Source: Candidatus Binataceae bacterium (GTDB lineage: Bacteria > Desulfobacterota > Binatia > Binatales > Binataceae). From it: 64,000 nucleotides of DNA. The notes under the pieces are model-generated. The model searched no databases. It had not been told where the DNA came from and worked only from the letters and a program-made list of their open reading frames with translations. Location of the stretch: positions 30,936 through 94,935 of the forward strand of contig DATJMX010000024.1 of the NCBI GenBank assembly GCA_035508495.1, read 5' to 3'. The position numbers were made by a program, and so were the translations under genes. Below are positions 45,227 through 53,841 of this stretch, in pieces; positions within the stretch are counted from its first letter, which is position 1, and each line of letters opens with the position of its first letter.

Positions 45227-45514
45227 ATGGGCCAACGAGTGAGTAATAGGCAAAAGCGCTCGCCAGCGCTGTCACTTCCGGGCATCGACAGCTGGTCGCG
45301 GCTGATCTGCGATAAGCCGATGCTTGCGGTCGGCGCTGCCGCCGCGACTGGTTTTTTTGCGGGCGGCGGCGGATTGACTATTCCGGGCAGGATGGCGACG
45401 TCAATTGTGGCCAGGATGGTTGCGCGGGAGCTCGCGGCCGGAATGGTAACCGGGCTGCTCGCGAGTATGTTTGCAGGTCACCATGACAACGGAACTCGAG
45501 AAACTGAAGATTGA
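45227..45514 (+). CDS. Small Gly/Ala-rich membrane protein of YqjD-like operon
   Basis: 95 residues: basic N-terminus, RLICDKPMLAVGAAAATGFFAGGGG (a helix analogous to the DEPW...GYLAA segment of the first gene), and a second hydrophobic helix ending MFAGHH. Probably two membrane segments. It overlaps the next gene by 32 bp, so the operon is tightly coupled. Not recognised beyond its context. Confidence 0.7.
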   Translation: MGQRVSNRQKRSPALSLPGIDSWSRLICDKPMLAVGAAAATGFFAGGGGLTIPGRMATSIVARMVARELAAGMVTGLLASMFAGHHDNGTRETED

Positions 45515-45779
45515 AGAAAACCTCGACGAAGCGCGTCGCGGACTGCTGGATACCGCGGAGCAAATCCGCCAGAAAGTCGAGGAGGTCGAGCTCAACCCCG
45601 AGCGTGTCATCGTCAACCGCTATCCGGCCGCGGCGATCGGCATCACGGCGGCGCTCGGATTTATTGCAGGGTCGACGCTCGACCAGATATTCGAGCCGAT
45701 ACTGTTCGGACTGCTGCTCGGGATCGGCACTTCGCGATTAATTGTCGCGACTGAGAACCTCGGCAATGGCGATAAGTGA
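45483..45779 (+). CDS. DUF3618-like membrane-anchored protein
   Basis: 98 residues: charged helix (LEKLKIEENLDEARRGLLDTAEQIRQKVEEVEL) and one or two C-terminal hydrophobic helices (YPAAAIGITAALGFIAGSTL, FEPILFGLLLGIG). The pattern of 'EEARxxLxxTxxxI' followed by a membrane helix is that of DUF3618 and YqjD relatives. The ATG at 45483 is inside the previous gene; the 3' end overlaps the next by 14 bp. Confidence 0.78.
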   Translation: MTTELEKLKIEENLDEARRGLLDTAEQIRQKVEEVELNPERVIVNRYPAAAIGITAALGFIAGSTLDQIFEPILFGLLLGIGTSRLIVATENLGNGDK

Positions 45780-46122
45780 GGATGATAGTCTTGCGCCGGC
45801 CTCTCCGCAGGATTGGCCGACGTTGGCCGCAAGGTTTCTCGAAGACCTATCCAAGATGATCCAGGCCGAGATTCATCTCGCGGAGCTCGGTTTGCGCAAC
45901 GCATTGCAGGCGCAAATCGATCAGATGCTCGCGACTCTGGCAGTGGCGGGTCTAGTGGGATGCGCCCTCCTATGCGTCCTTGCAGCGGTCGTCCTGTTAC
46001 TTCATCACTGGATTGACTGGTGGGCTGCCTTCGCACTCACGGCTTTGCTATCGGCATTGGCTGCTCTTGTCGTGCGTTCGAGACCTTCCCGCACCAGCGC
46101 GCCACCGACGGAAAACAATTAA
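45766..46122 (+). CDS. Phage-holin-like (DUF1469/YqjE type) membrane protein
   Basis: 118 residues: an amphipathic helix (LAARFLEDLSKMIQAEIHLAELGLRN) and two membrane helices (LAVAGLVGCALLCVLAAVVLLL, WWAAFALTALLSALAALVV). This matches the YqjE/holin-X superfamily, usually encoded next to YqjD. It completes a stress-envelope module like the yqjCDEK locus. Its stop is 17 bp from the converging end of the SIR2 island. Confidence 0.85.
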   Translation: MAISEDDSLAPASPQDWPTLAARFLEDLSKMIQAEIHLAELGLRNALQAQIDQMLATLAVAGLVGCALLCVLAAVVLLLHHWIDWWAAFALTALLSALAALVVRSRPSRTSAPPTENN

Positions 46123-46138
46123 AGGTGACCGACCGAGA

Positions 46139-46438
46139 TCACTTTGTACGTGATTTTCGTCCGTGAGCTTGCGACAGTGATCGCTTTTTTTTAGCGCGGC
46201 TCGACGAGCTTACAGCGGCTTTTGACCTGGTCGAGGCCTTCGATCTCTTCGCCTCAACGAGAACAGTCGGGATCGGGTCGGATGCGAGAAATCGGCTGGC
46301 GTTCTTGATGTTTCGTTGGCTCCGCGGGTCTTGCAAATCCCTGCCGAGCTCGCGCCGAAAGAGATTGCGGGTCACGGGTGCCTCATCGAAAATTGCTGTC
46401 ATACCGCGCGAAGAAGCCATCGTTGCTTTATACAACAT
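46139..46438 (-). CDS. Small basic protein, third gene of SIR2-nitrilase operon
   Basis: 99 residues. N-terminal part with the conserved-looking core TRNLFRRELGRDLQDPRSQRNIKNASRFL, then a Lys/Ser/Arg-rich tail (AVSSSSRAKKKRSLSQ...). Strongly basic, so nucleic-acid binding is possible. GGAGG lies 6 bp before the ATG, and the ATG overlaps the stop of the nitrilase-like gene by 11 bp (ATGTTGTATAA), so it is translated with it. No family recognised. Could be an adaptor or regulator of the two enzymes. Confidence 0.7.
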   Translation of the reverse strand: MLYKATMASSRGMTAIFDEAPVTRNLFRRELGRDLQDPRSQRNIKNASRFLASDPIPTVLVEAKRSKASTRSKAAVSSSSRAKKKRSLSQAHGRKSRTK

Positions 46439-48146
46439 CGCGATCCTCCGAGTCGAGTTTAGGATCGACAACAGCGCGCAATCCGCTCAAGCGGATTCGC
46501 GTGCTGCCTCCCCCATCGTCTCTGCCGTCAAAAGTTCTTTCGGTTAGTGTCGAGAACGAGAGGGTGAGCAACAGCGCGTGCGCATTACGAGGAAGATTGA
46601 TCTGTTTGGCTCGCTCGCCCGGCTCCTGCCACAAAGCCACCACTCGATCTCCAGACGCCCCCGGAGCCATCGATCGCTTCACCATTCCGAGCGAGGTCAC
46701 AGTCAAGACAGCGGAGCCCGGATCCTCCGAAAGCACCGATGCATATTTCGCCGGCCAGCGTGATTCCAGTTGCGGCCCATCCATCAAGAGCGCCACTACC
46801 AGGTTCGGACCGATCGCTCTAATGACCGCTCCGGCCGGATCGACTCGCGCCAGGTCCTCACAAATGATTGACGTGAAACTGACGCCGTTTCTAAAAACAA
46901 AGAATTGGGCGTTTCGCCGCGACACGTCGATTCTCTCCCAAAATGTGTCCTTGGGATTGAGCACATGACCGAGGCTGTAGCGGATGATTTGCGAGTGATC
47001 CAGGCGCCAGCGATTATGCTTAGGCTGCTCGGCTATGAAAGGTACGCCGCCTTTCCAGAATGGAACCGCCCATGCCACGTTTGCCGAGAAATCCTTCGAA
47101 CCTCGTCCGCGTTTTAGTACGCCGCTTACGAATAGCTCGACATCGGCCTTCTTCAATTGTCGAACGAGCGCTTTGGCGCGGGTTTCATCGACCGCTAACT
47201 CCGGCATTACTATACCGTGTACGCGGCTGACACCTTTTTTCGCTTCTCGAATCAAACGCAGCAGCGACTTGCCGAGTTCCGTTCCGACCGGTGAACCTGC
47301 GGCCCTGCCACGTAGCCATTTCTGTTCACATTCGAAGAAGCGAGGCTCCATGCCTCCTGGTTGTGCGTCTTCGCGAAAGCAAAAGCCGCTGACACCGAAC
47401 GGATAGGGAACGATTAGGAGGTTAAATGGTTCTTCACCAGATCGATTTATAGCCTGTCTTTTTTCAATCGCGGTCGGAAGTGTAATCCAGGTCGTGGCAA
47501 ACGTGCCGTGGGGAGGCAGCAGGGCGAGGTTGTGGGACATGGTTCGCAACGTCACGCCCACTTGGGGAGTCCGCGTTTTCGGTTGCACACATGCTTCTTC
47601 GGGCGGGACCGCCATACAAATACTGTGCGGGAGCTTGATCGAAGAGCGCCGATGCCGCTCCATTCGGAGCTCCTGGGCGTGTAGATAGTCGGCAAATGGA
47701 ACTATTCGTTTCTCAGTACGAAATCCAAGTCCACCCGACGCTTCATCGGCGACGGCCATCAACATCATTGCCGCGTCCCACCATTTCTCAGCCGCTGAAG
47801 GCCGGCCCGCAGGGCTCCCTACTACAACCACGGGTTTGTTGCGGTTGTGATAAAGAGTAGCCCATTGCTCGCCGAGGAATATCGTCTCTTTGTCGTTCTT
47901 TTTCAGATCCAGGACCCGCCACCGATACCCCACATTTTGGACTGTATCCTTGTATGAGCCGCGGAAGAAGCATTTGTCGCGCGAATGCTCAGTGTAGTGT
48001 CGATGTCGATAGCACTGGGACATCTCGACCAGAGTTGCGCATACTGCAAACAAATCAGGCGGCCAGACAGGAAAGGCAGGCCACTCGACGCGCTCCTTTG
48101 AGGCGCCGGGAAGCAAGCGATGCACCACTTGACCAACTGTCGGCAT
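46428..48146 (-). CDS. Large protein with C-terminal nitrilase/CN-hydrolase-like domain
   Basis: 572 residues from the ATG at 48146 (a GTG at 48188 would add 14 and overlap the SIR2 gene). The C-terminal half (about 235-540) has nitrilase-superfamily order: Glu316 in GIVMPELAVD, Lys376 in AEQPKHNRW and nucleophile Cys429 in TSIICEDLAR, so the Glu-Lys-Cys triad is complete. Typical nitrilases are about 300 residues. The N-terminal 230 residues (LLPGASKERVEWPAFPVWPPDLFAVC...) are not recognised. Nitrilase domains occur in defence proteins such as the DRT1 reverse transcriptases. Here no RT domain is visible. Lower GC than surroundings. Confidence 0.75.
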   Translation of the reverse strand: MPTVGQVVHRLLPGASKERVEWPAFPVWPPDLFAVCATLVEMSQCYRHRHYTEHSRDKCFFRGSYKDTVQNVGYRWRVLDLKKNDKETIFLGEQWATLYHNRNKPVVVVGSPAGRPSAAEKWWDAAMMLMAVADEASGGLGFRTEKRIVPFADYLHAQELRMERHRRSSIKLPHSICMAVPPEEACVQPKTRTPQVGVTLRTMSHNLALLPPHGTFATTWITLPTAIEKRQAINRSGEEPFNLLIVPYPFGVSGFCFREDAQPGGMEPRFFECEQKWLRGRAAGSPVGTELGKSLLRLIREAKKGVSRVHGIVMPELAVDETRAKALVRQLKKADVELFVSGVLKRGRGSKDFSANVAWAVPFWKGGVPFIAEQPKHNRWRLDHSQIIRYSLGHVLNPKDTFWERIDVSRRNAQFFVFRNGVSFTSIICEDLARVDPAGAVIRAIGPNLVVALLMDGPQLESRWPAKYASVLSEDPGSAVLTVTSLGMVKRSMAPGASGDRVVALWQEPGERAKQINLPRNAHALLLTLSFSTLTERTFDGRDDGGGSTRIRLSGLRAVVDPKLDSEDRDVV

Positions 48147-48168
48147 TGGATATGTGTGAGCCTTTTGC

Positions 48169-49242
48169 TTACGGCAACGCGGAGCCACCGAATGCCAGGA
48201 GACGAGCGCCCCTCTTTTTCTTTTTCGGCCGTTCTTTGCCGATCTTTCCTTTATCTGAACTGAGCGTCGAGAAATCGCTCCAGTGCAAATCGCTCATGTA
48301 CCCCTTGTTGCTCGACAGCACATCGGACCAGTGCGATTTCGCAATTTCTTTCAGTTGCGGATCCAACGTTCCACGTTTTCTGACGAGCCGTAACATGAAG
48401 GCATCAAAGGTCGAGTTGAGCAAAGTGGTTTTCATGTCTTCCATCGCTCGGGATTTCCATTTGAATATCAACGCAGGAGCGATGGGGGCCACCGAATACG
48501 AGCGTCGCGCCCACAAACCCAGATCAAGATATAGACGGTAATAGAGGTTGCGAAAGGTATAATCCGCCAGGCTGTAACCGACGAATACGGTAGTATATTT
48601 CTCTGCCAGCTTCCGGATGTCGCGGTACATCGTCTTTCGGATGGTTTCCGACTTGATATAGTCCTGAGAGGTGATCACCATCCTCAATGCCGGTTTGCTC
48701 TGGAGTGTCAGGCAGCCATGAGGTTTGTAGAGGTTTATTGTTTTGCCGCCCTCGTCGCTTTCTTCGTCTCCGTCTCGCTTGAGTTCTACCAGGTCATGGT
48801 CGGTACGGATGACGACTATCTTGCGGGCGGCGAATCCAATCCGCATCGCCTCTGACCACGCCAGTTCGGCGACGGTATTGTAGTTCGTGGTGATTACTGC
48901 CTTCCACGGGAAACTTGCGGCCAGATAGTGACCAAGGCTTGGACGAAGATCGCGAAGCCGTTCCGACACGAAGGCATCGAGTTCCGATCGCCCAATGTTG
49001 CTCTGAAAATATTCGGCTGCCTCCATCAAGGCGGGAACTTGATGGTCTTTCAGCGCCAGTTGGTTGCCTTTTACCAGTTTGCGAAGAATTGCCTTGGCGA
49101 GTTCACTACCAGTGACTCCCAACTGGCCATCTTCCCGTTTGCATTTCGCGGTGCTTCCAGCACCAAGAAACAGTATAGCGTTACCGGAAGAGACTCTACC
49201 AAGGATGTCGTCGTATACTTCGTCGTCTGGCCCCCTCGTCAT
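48169..49242 (-). CDS. SIR2-family NAD hydrolase, putative defence protein
   Basis: 357 residues. SIR2 fold: GAGS at 27-30 (AILFLGAGSTAK), TTNYN at 118-122, catalytic His175 in LYKPHGCL, and the C-terminal FVGYSLADYTFR. The Asn and His used for NAD cleavage are present; the usual TTNYD is TTNYN. Such SIR2 proteins, unlike deacetylases, usually deplete NAD in anti-phage systems (Thoeris, DSR, SIR2-HerA). A near-perfect site AAAGGGAGGG lies before the ATG at 49242, chosen over a longer frame. The C-terminal end (KERPKKKKRG) is basic. It leads the three-gene operon. Confidence 0.88.
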   Translation of the reverse strand: MTRGPDDEVYDDILGRVSSGNAILFLGAGSTAKCKREDGQLGVTGSELAKAILRKLVKGNQLALKDHQVPALMEAAEYFQSNIGRSELDAFVSERLRDLRPSLGHYLAASFPWKAVITTNYNTVAELAWSEAMRIGFAARKIVVIRTDHDLVELKRDGDEESDEGGKTINLYKPHGCLTLQSKPALRMVITSQDYIKSETIRKTMYRDIRKLAEKYTTVFVGYSLADYTFRNLYYRLYLDLGLWARRSYSVAPIAPALIFKWKSRAMEDMKTTLLNSTFDAFMLRLVRKRGTLDPQLKEIAKSHWSDVLSSNKGYMSDLHWSDFSTLSSDKGKIGKERPKKKKRGARLLAFGGSALP

Positions 49243-49390
49243 TCGACGCAGCCCTCCCTTTAACGGCAGCACTAGCATCATGATCATTGAAAGGCTAGCC
49301 CCGACTGCATAAATCCGGGTCGAAGCTAACCGCCAGGAGCAGTGTACCCCACTCACTGTGGCGCGAAGTGCTAAAAACGGGTAGCCAGCG

Positions 49391-50512
49391 TCAGCGCGTT
49401 AGTTCGCCCCAGGCGGGGAGCGGTTCGCCGTGGACGATCGAATTTGCGAGCACTTCGCCGGCGCGGACGCTGAGCGCGACGCCGTGGCCTGCATATGCGC
49501 CGGCGACGAGGACTCGCGGGCATGAAGGTACACTTCCGATTATGGGGACTGCGCCTTCAGTGAATACGATCGGTCCCGCCCAGGAAGCGGAAAGCTCAAC
49601 CATACTTAACGCCGGGTGAAGCCGGCGGATTCGATCATGCAGCGCGGAAATGATATTCGCGAATTCTCTATGGTCGGTTCCGACTTGTTCGAGTTCGTCG
49701 GGCGCCGCGAAGAGCAACCCCGCGCCGAATATGACGCGACCGTCGCGCATCGTCCGCCCCCACAAGTAAGGAAGGTCGGCGGTATAGAAAGGAATTACGT
49801 CGCCGAGACCGATCTCATCAATCACACTATCTTTCAGTTGCTCAGTTGCCACGGCGAACGTGAGCGAGCTCCGCGCCGACGGCGATTGACTGACCAGCGA
49901 TCGCATCCATGCATTGATGCCGACGATTACCCAGTCGGCGTGTAAGCATTCATTATCGATATATACTGCTGGCCTGGATTCGTACTCGATTCGCGTGACG
50001 CGGGCATTCTCGCGAATCGCAGCCCCGGCGCGAAGCGCCGCGCGGGCGAGGCCAATGTTCAATCGCGCAGGTTCGACAGTGCCACCGGTGACAGTTCGCG
50101 CGATCGCGACGCGTTTGCCGCCGTCCGCCCAGGGCAGCATCTGTGCCGCGGCGTTCTCGCGATGCTCAATCTCCCAGCATCCGGGAAGATCGAGTTCGCA
50201 ATCGATTCCTTCTTCATCGACGAGGCGGCGAAGTTTCGGCACGCATGCTTCGACTCCCGGACGCGGTCCTGTCGCCGTTCCTTCGAGCACTAGGCCGCCG
50301 GTGCGCCCGCTCGCCCCATCCGCTACAGTTTCCGCTTCAAGCACCAGTGTGCGAACACCAAGTTTAGCCAGATGGTATGCGGCGGAAGTGCCGGTGAATC
50401 CTGCGCCGACTACGATTACATCCGGACTCGCGAACAACGCGGCCGGCGGCTCAAGCTCCAGGCTCTCGTGCAACCACGGCGATTCGCCCCACTGATTTCG
50501 CCGGACATCCAT
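49391..50512 (-). CDS. FAD-dependent oxidoreductase (DAO family)
   Basis: 373 residues. Dinucleotide-binding motif DVIVVGAGFTGTSAAYHLAKLG near residue 30 with ADGASGRTGG, and C-terminal FAD contacts VLVAGAYAGHGVALS. Typical of D-amino-acid/glycine/sarcosine oxidases, especially the PuuB-like type. Starts at the ATG at 50512 (TTG at 50527 possible), 20 bp after the zwf stop, so co-transcribed with it. Substrate unknown, an amino acid or polyamine derivative. Confidence 0.88.
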   Translation of the reverse strand: MDVRRNQWGESPWLHESLELEPPAALFASPDVIVVGAGFTGTSAAYHLAKLGVRTLVLEAETVADGASGRTGGLVLEGTATGPRPGVEACVPKLRRLVDEEGIDCELDLPGCWEIEHRENAAAQMLPWADGGKRVAIARTVTGGTVEPARLNIGLARAALRAGAAIRENARVTRIEYESRPAVYIDNECLHADWVIVGINAWMRSLVSQSPSARSSLTFAVATEQLKDSVIDEIGLGDVIPFYTADLPYLWGRTMRDGRVIFGAGLLFAAPDELEQVGTDHREFANIISALHDRIRRLHPALSMVELSASWAGPIVFTEGAVPIIGSVPSCPRVLVAGAYAGHGVALSVRAGEVLANSIVHGEPLPAWGELTR

Positions 50513-50532
50513 GGCGGCCTGGAACAATTGTA

Positions 50533-51918
50533 TCAGCTTTTCTCAGGCGGGCGCGGCGCGACCCACGGTCCCTCGGCGCCGATCAACTGCTGGGCTTCCT
50601 CGGGTCCCCAGGTGCCCGGCTCATAAACGTAAACTGGCGTGACGTTGCCGAGGATCGGCTCGACGATCCGCCATTGCGCCTCGACCAGGTCCTGCCGCGC
50701 GAACAGTTCATTGATGCCGCGCATCGCATCGCCGAGCAGCCGCTGATACGGCGGCTCATCGTCGGCGGCGCGCCGCGTCAGGTTAAGCTCGACGTCGTCG
50801 CCGACCATCCGCTCGCCGGGTGTCTTGACGCGTACGCCAAGGCCGATGCTGATGTCGGGGCTGATCCTCATTCGCATGTGCGCCGAACGCGCCGGCACAA
50901 TTTCATGGAAGGTCTCGCGCGGCGGCCGTTTGAACTCAACGAAGATCTCCGTCGCGGTGAGCGGCAGGAGCTTTCCGGCCCGGATGAAAATCGGCACGCC
51001 GGCCCATCGCCAGGTATCGATTAGCAAGCGCAGTGCGACGAAGGTTTCGACCGTCGAGCCGGGAGCGACGCCCGGAACCGAGCGATAGCCGCGATATTGC
51101 CCGCGCACCACCGATTCCGGCGAAAGCGGCCGCACCGCCTTCAACAGACGGGCCTTCTCGTCGCGCATCGCCTCATGATCTTCGCCGGTCGGGGGATCCA
51201 TCGTGAGGTTGGCGAGGACCTGCAGCATGTGATTCTGCACGACGTCGCGAATTGCGCCGGCCTCGTCGTAGAAGCGTCCGCGATCCTGCACGCCGAACTC
51301 TTCGGACATCGTGATCTGGATGCTGTGAATATAGTTGCGGTTCCAGATCGGCTCGAAGATCGGATTGGCGAAGCGGGTATAAAGAACGTTCTGAACTGGC
51401 TCTTTGCCGAGATAGTGATCGATGCGATAGATGCGATTCTCGGGAAAATACTTGTGGATGATATCGTTGAGCTGGGCTGCCGACGCGAGGTCGTGGCCGA
51501 ACGGCTTCTCCACGACAACGCGCGCATTGTCGCCACATCCCGACTTCGCGAGCCCCTCGGCGACGGGGCCGAACATGCTCGGCGGGATCGCGAGGTAATG
51601 CAGCGGCTTCTTGGCCTCGCCGAGTTCCTTGCGGACCTGCGCGAACGTTGCGGTGTCGGCATAATCGCCATCGACATAACGCAGCAGCTCGCTCAGCTTT
51701 TTGAAGGCCGCTTCATCGACACCGCCATGCTTCTCGAGGCTGTCCTTGGCGCGCACTTTGAGTTGCTCGAGGTTCCATCCGGATTTGGCGACGCCGATGA
51801 TCGGCGTATCGAGCCCTTCGTCGCGAATCAGCCCCTGCAGCGAGGGAAAGATCTGCTTGTAGGCGAGGTCGCCGGTTGCGCCGAAGAAAACAAAGGCATC
51901 TGATTCAAATCCTGCCAT
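50533..51918 (-). CDS. zwf: Glucose-6-phosphate 1-dehydrogenase
   Basis: 461 residues. Catalytic region YRIDHYLGKEPVQN with the active-site His and Lys, N-terminal NADP motif FGATGDLAYKQIFPSL, and the substrate region FIRAGKLLPLTATE. First step of the oxidative pentose phosphate pathway, giving NADPH. AGGAGA lies 7 bp before the ATG. No gnd or pgl gene is adjacent; instead an FAD oxidoreductase follows. Slightly short of the usual 480-490 residues, with the C-terminal end changed. Confidence 0.96.
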   Translation of the reverse strand: MAGFESDAFVFFGATGDLAYKQIFPSLQGLIRDEGLDTPIIGVAKSGWNLEQLKVRAKDSLEKHGGVDEAAFKKLSELLRYVDGDYADTATFAQVRKELGEAKKPLHYLAIPPSMFGPVAEGLAKSGCGDNARVVVEKPFGHDLASAAQLNDIIHKYFPENRIYRIDHYLGKEPVQNVLYTRFANPIFEPIWNRNYIHSIQITMSEEFGVQDRGRFYDEAGAIRDVVQNHMLQVLANLTMDPPTGEDHEAMRDEKARLLKAVRPLSPESVVRGQYRGYRSVPGVAPGSTVETFVALRLLIDTWRWAGVPIFIRAGKLLPLTATEIFVEFKRPPRETFHEIVPARSAHMRMRISPDISIGLGVRVKTPGERMVGDDVELNLTRRAADDEPPYQRLLGDAMRGINELFARQDLVEAQWRIVEPILGNVTPVYVYEPGTWGPEEAQQLIGAEGPWVAPRPPEKS

Positions 51919-52144
51919 GGATAGTCTCCTGGGTCAGATGAGGCAGCGGAACTTTAGCCGCCGGGCACTTCGTGACGATTACAACCCATTGGCACTTTCT
52001 GCGCTACTGGTGAGATGCTCCTGCCGCGAAAACGATTCGCGCTAGCACAGTGACACGCTCACGACCACTGCGTCATCTAATTGTCTAACGGCGATATTTC
52101 CATTTACGCTTTCATCAGCAATCTGAGCTGCCGAGGAGAAGCCA

Positions 52145-52651
52145 ATGAAACCTGCACTTCGAACCAAACTTGCGCTTGTTGCGGCTTGCGCGCTGCTGAG
52201 CTGCTGGTCGCTGCCCGCGCACGCGGAAGAGAAGGCGACGATCAAAACCGGATACCTGACCTGCCATGAGGCTGCGGGATGGGGATTTGTCTTCGGTTCG
52301 TCGCGCGATCTCCGATGCTCTTACACGGCGAACGGTGGCCGAACTGAGTATTACAGCGGAAGCGTTTCCAAGTTCGGCGCGGATATCGGCTATCTGAAGT
52401 CCGCCGTGATCCTGTGGGCGGTCGCCGCGCCAACCAACGATCTCAGGCCCGGCGCACTTGCCGGGAGCTACGGCGGCGCGACGGCGAGCGTTGCGCTGGG
52501 CGCAGGCGCGGGCGCCAACGTGTTGATCGGCGGCTTCAAACATTCGATCGCGCTGCAGCCCGTGTCATTCGAAGGCCAGAACGGCCTCAACATCGCCGCC
52601 GGAGTCGCGGCGCTGAGCCTAAAGTATCGCGGCGAAAAAGAACCCCGCTAA
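52145..52651 (+). CDS. Exported DUF992 protein
   Basis: 168 residues. Signal peptide LKLAL-type (ALRTKLALVAACALLSCWSLPAHA), then the DUF992 pattern: GYLTCHEAAGWGFVFGSSRDLRCSY, YYSGSVSKFGADIGYL and GASYGGATASVALGAGAGANVLIGG. Two cysteines may pair. Known mostly from alphaproteobacteria as periplasmic proteins of unknown role. GAGGAG lies 5 bp before the ATG. A terminator follows at 52662-52691. Confidence 0.9.
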   Translation: MKPALRTKLALVAACALLSCWSLPAHAEEKATIKTGYLTCHEAAGWGFVFGSSRDLRCSYTANGGRTEYYSGSVSKFGADIGYLKSAVILWAVAAPTNDLRPGALAGSYGGATASVALGAGAGANVLIGGFKHSIALQPVSFEGQNGLNIAAGVAALSLKYRGEKEPR

Positions 52652-52661
52652 TCCGACTATG

Positions 52662-52691
52662 ACGGGAGCCGGTGGCAACATCGGCTCCCGT
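52662..52691. terminator. Hairpin terminator between convergent genes
   Basis: ACGGGAGCCG (52662-52671) and CGGCTCCCGT (52682-52691) form a perfect 10-bp stem followed by TTTCGC. It serves the DUF992 gene and possibly the converging kinase gene. Confidence 0.8.
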
Positions 52692-52702
52692 TTCGCATCC
52701 GG

Positions 52703-53785
52703 CTAAGTTGCCGGAATCTCGATCTCGAGATGCGCGCCTGGTTGCGCGCCGTCGAGTTTTACACGGCCGCCTACTTCGGCCACGCGCAGCGCGATCGCCC
52801 ACGGCGCTTCCTTGGTCTCGCCGAATCCTGCCCCGTCATCGTCGATCGTAATCCGGATTGAATCGCCTGCGACCGCAGCTCCCGCCTTGACGCTATGTGG
52901 ATTGCCGTGATGCCACGCGTTGCGCATCCCTTCGAGCATGATGTGCATCACGTGCTCGACGACCATCGCGCTGCCGGTGAATTCCGCGCGCACGTGAAAG
53001 CGCGTGTCGGCGCTGGCGATCGAGTTGTCGCGTGAGCCCTTATGCTCGGTGCCGGCGAGCGTCCTGATGTAATCGCGCACTTCGTCGTATTCACGCGTGA
53101 CTCCGGTCTGCAGCTCCGTGATTTGGGCGAGCGCGTCGTGCGGCCGCTTCGAGCCGAGAAGCTGGCGGCATACTTCGAGCCGCAGATTGATGCCCGCGAG
53201 CGCCTGCACGTAGCCGTCGTGCAATTCGAGCGCGATCAGCTGGCGCTGCGCCGCGTTCTCCAGCTCGCGAAGGCGGGACTCGAAGCGCGCACGCTGCTCG
53301 CCGAAAAACTCGATCAGGTAGCCGACGATGGCGAGGTACACCGCGCGCATCATGTAAACGCTCGACAGCCCGTGCGGCGAGAGCGCGATCACTATCAGGT
53401 AGAGCGCGACACTAAGTGCCGTCACGCCGAGCGAAGCCCAAATTTCGAAACGGTATCCGCCCGCGATGATCGCGAACACAAAGAAGATGTAAGCAGGGCT
53501 GGTCTTGCCTTCGGTCATAAACGCGAGCGCGGTGGCAAAGGTGAGATCGAACGCGACCGACGCCGTCAGCATTCGCCGTCCCGCGTTGAACCTGCTGAGC
53601 GCGAGCCACGTCGTGATGCTGTAGGTCAGATGCAACAGCAATGTCGCGAGTACGAGCGGATCGAGCTGCAGGAAGCCGCCCGCCGTCGTCGGATCGACGT
53701 AAATCGAAAAAAGTGCGACCAGCGAGAAAACGATTCGCGCACGCGCGATCGCGATATCGAGGTCGCCGATGCCCGGAGCTTTCAT
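52703..53785 (-). CDS. DesK/NarX-type sensor histidine kinase, orphan
   Basis: 360 residues. Five or six membrane helices in the first 165 residues, then a HisKA_3-type dimerisation domain with ALELHDGYVQALAGINLRLE (phospho-His in LELHDG), and an HATPase (GMRNAWHHGNP, DDDGAGFGE). The usual G2 glycine motif with GLxxMRER is replaced by PWAIALRVAEVGG, so ATP binding may be weak. No response regulator gene is adjacent. GGAGG lies 8 bp before the ATG. Confidence 0.88.
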   Translation of the reverse strand: MKAPGIGDLDIAIARARIVFSLVALFSIYVDPTTAGGFLQLDPLVLATLLLHLTYSITTWLALSRFNAGRRMLTASVAFDLTFATALAFMTEGKTSPAYIFFVFAIIAGGYRFEIWASLGVTALSVALYLIVIALSPHGLSSVYMMRAVYLAIVGYLIEFFGEQRARFESRLRELENAAQRQLIALELHDGYVQALAGINLRLEVCRQLLGSKRPHDALAQITELQTGVTREYDEVRDYIRTLAGTEHKGSRDNSIASADTRFHVRAEFTGSAMVVEHVMHIMLEGMRNAWHHGNPHSVKAGAAVAGDSIRITIDDDGAGFGETKEAPWAIALRVAEVGGRVKLDGAQPGAHLEIEIPAT

Positions 53786-53841
53786 CCGAGTACCTCCGCG
53801 AATCAGTCAACCAGCGATCGTGCGATGACGCAAAATCGCAG

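Noticed and set aside
46378..46968. Plus-strand frames in the SIR2 island
   Set aside because: Antisense to the nitrilase-like gene; Ser/Arg-rich and no ribosome site. The minus-strand operon accounts for the region.
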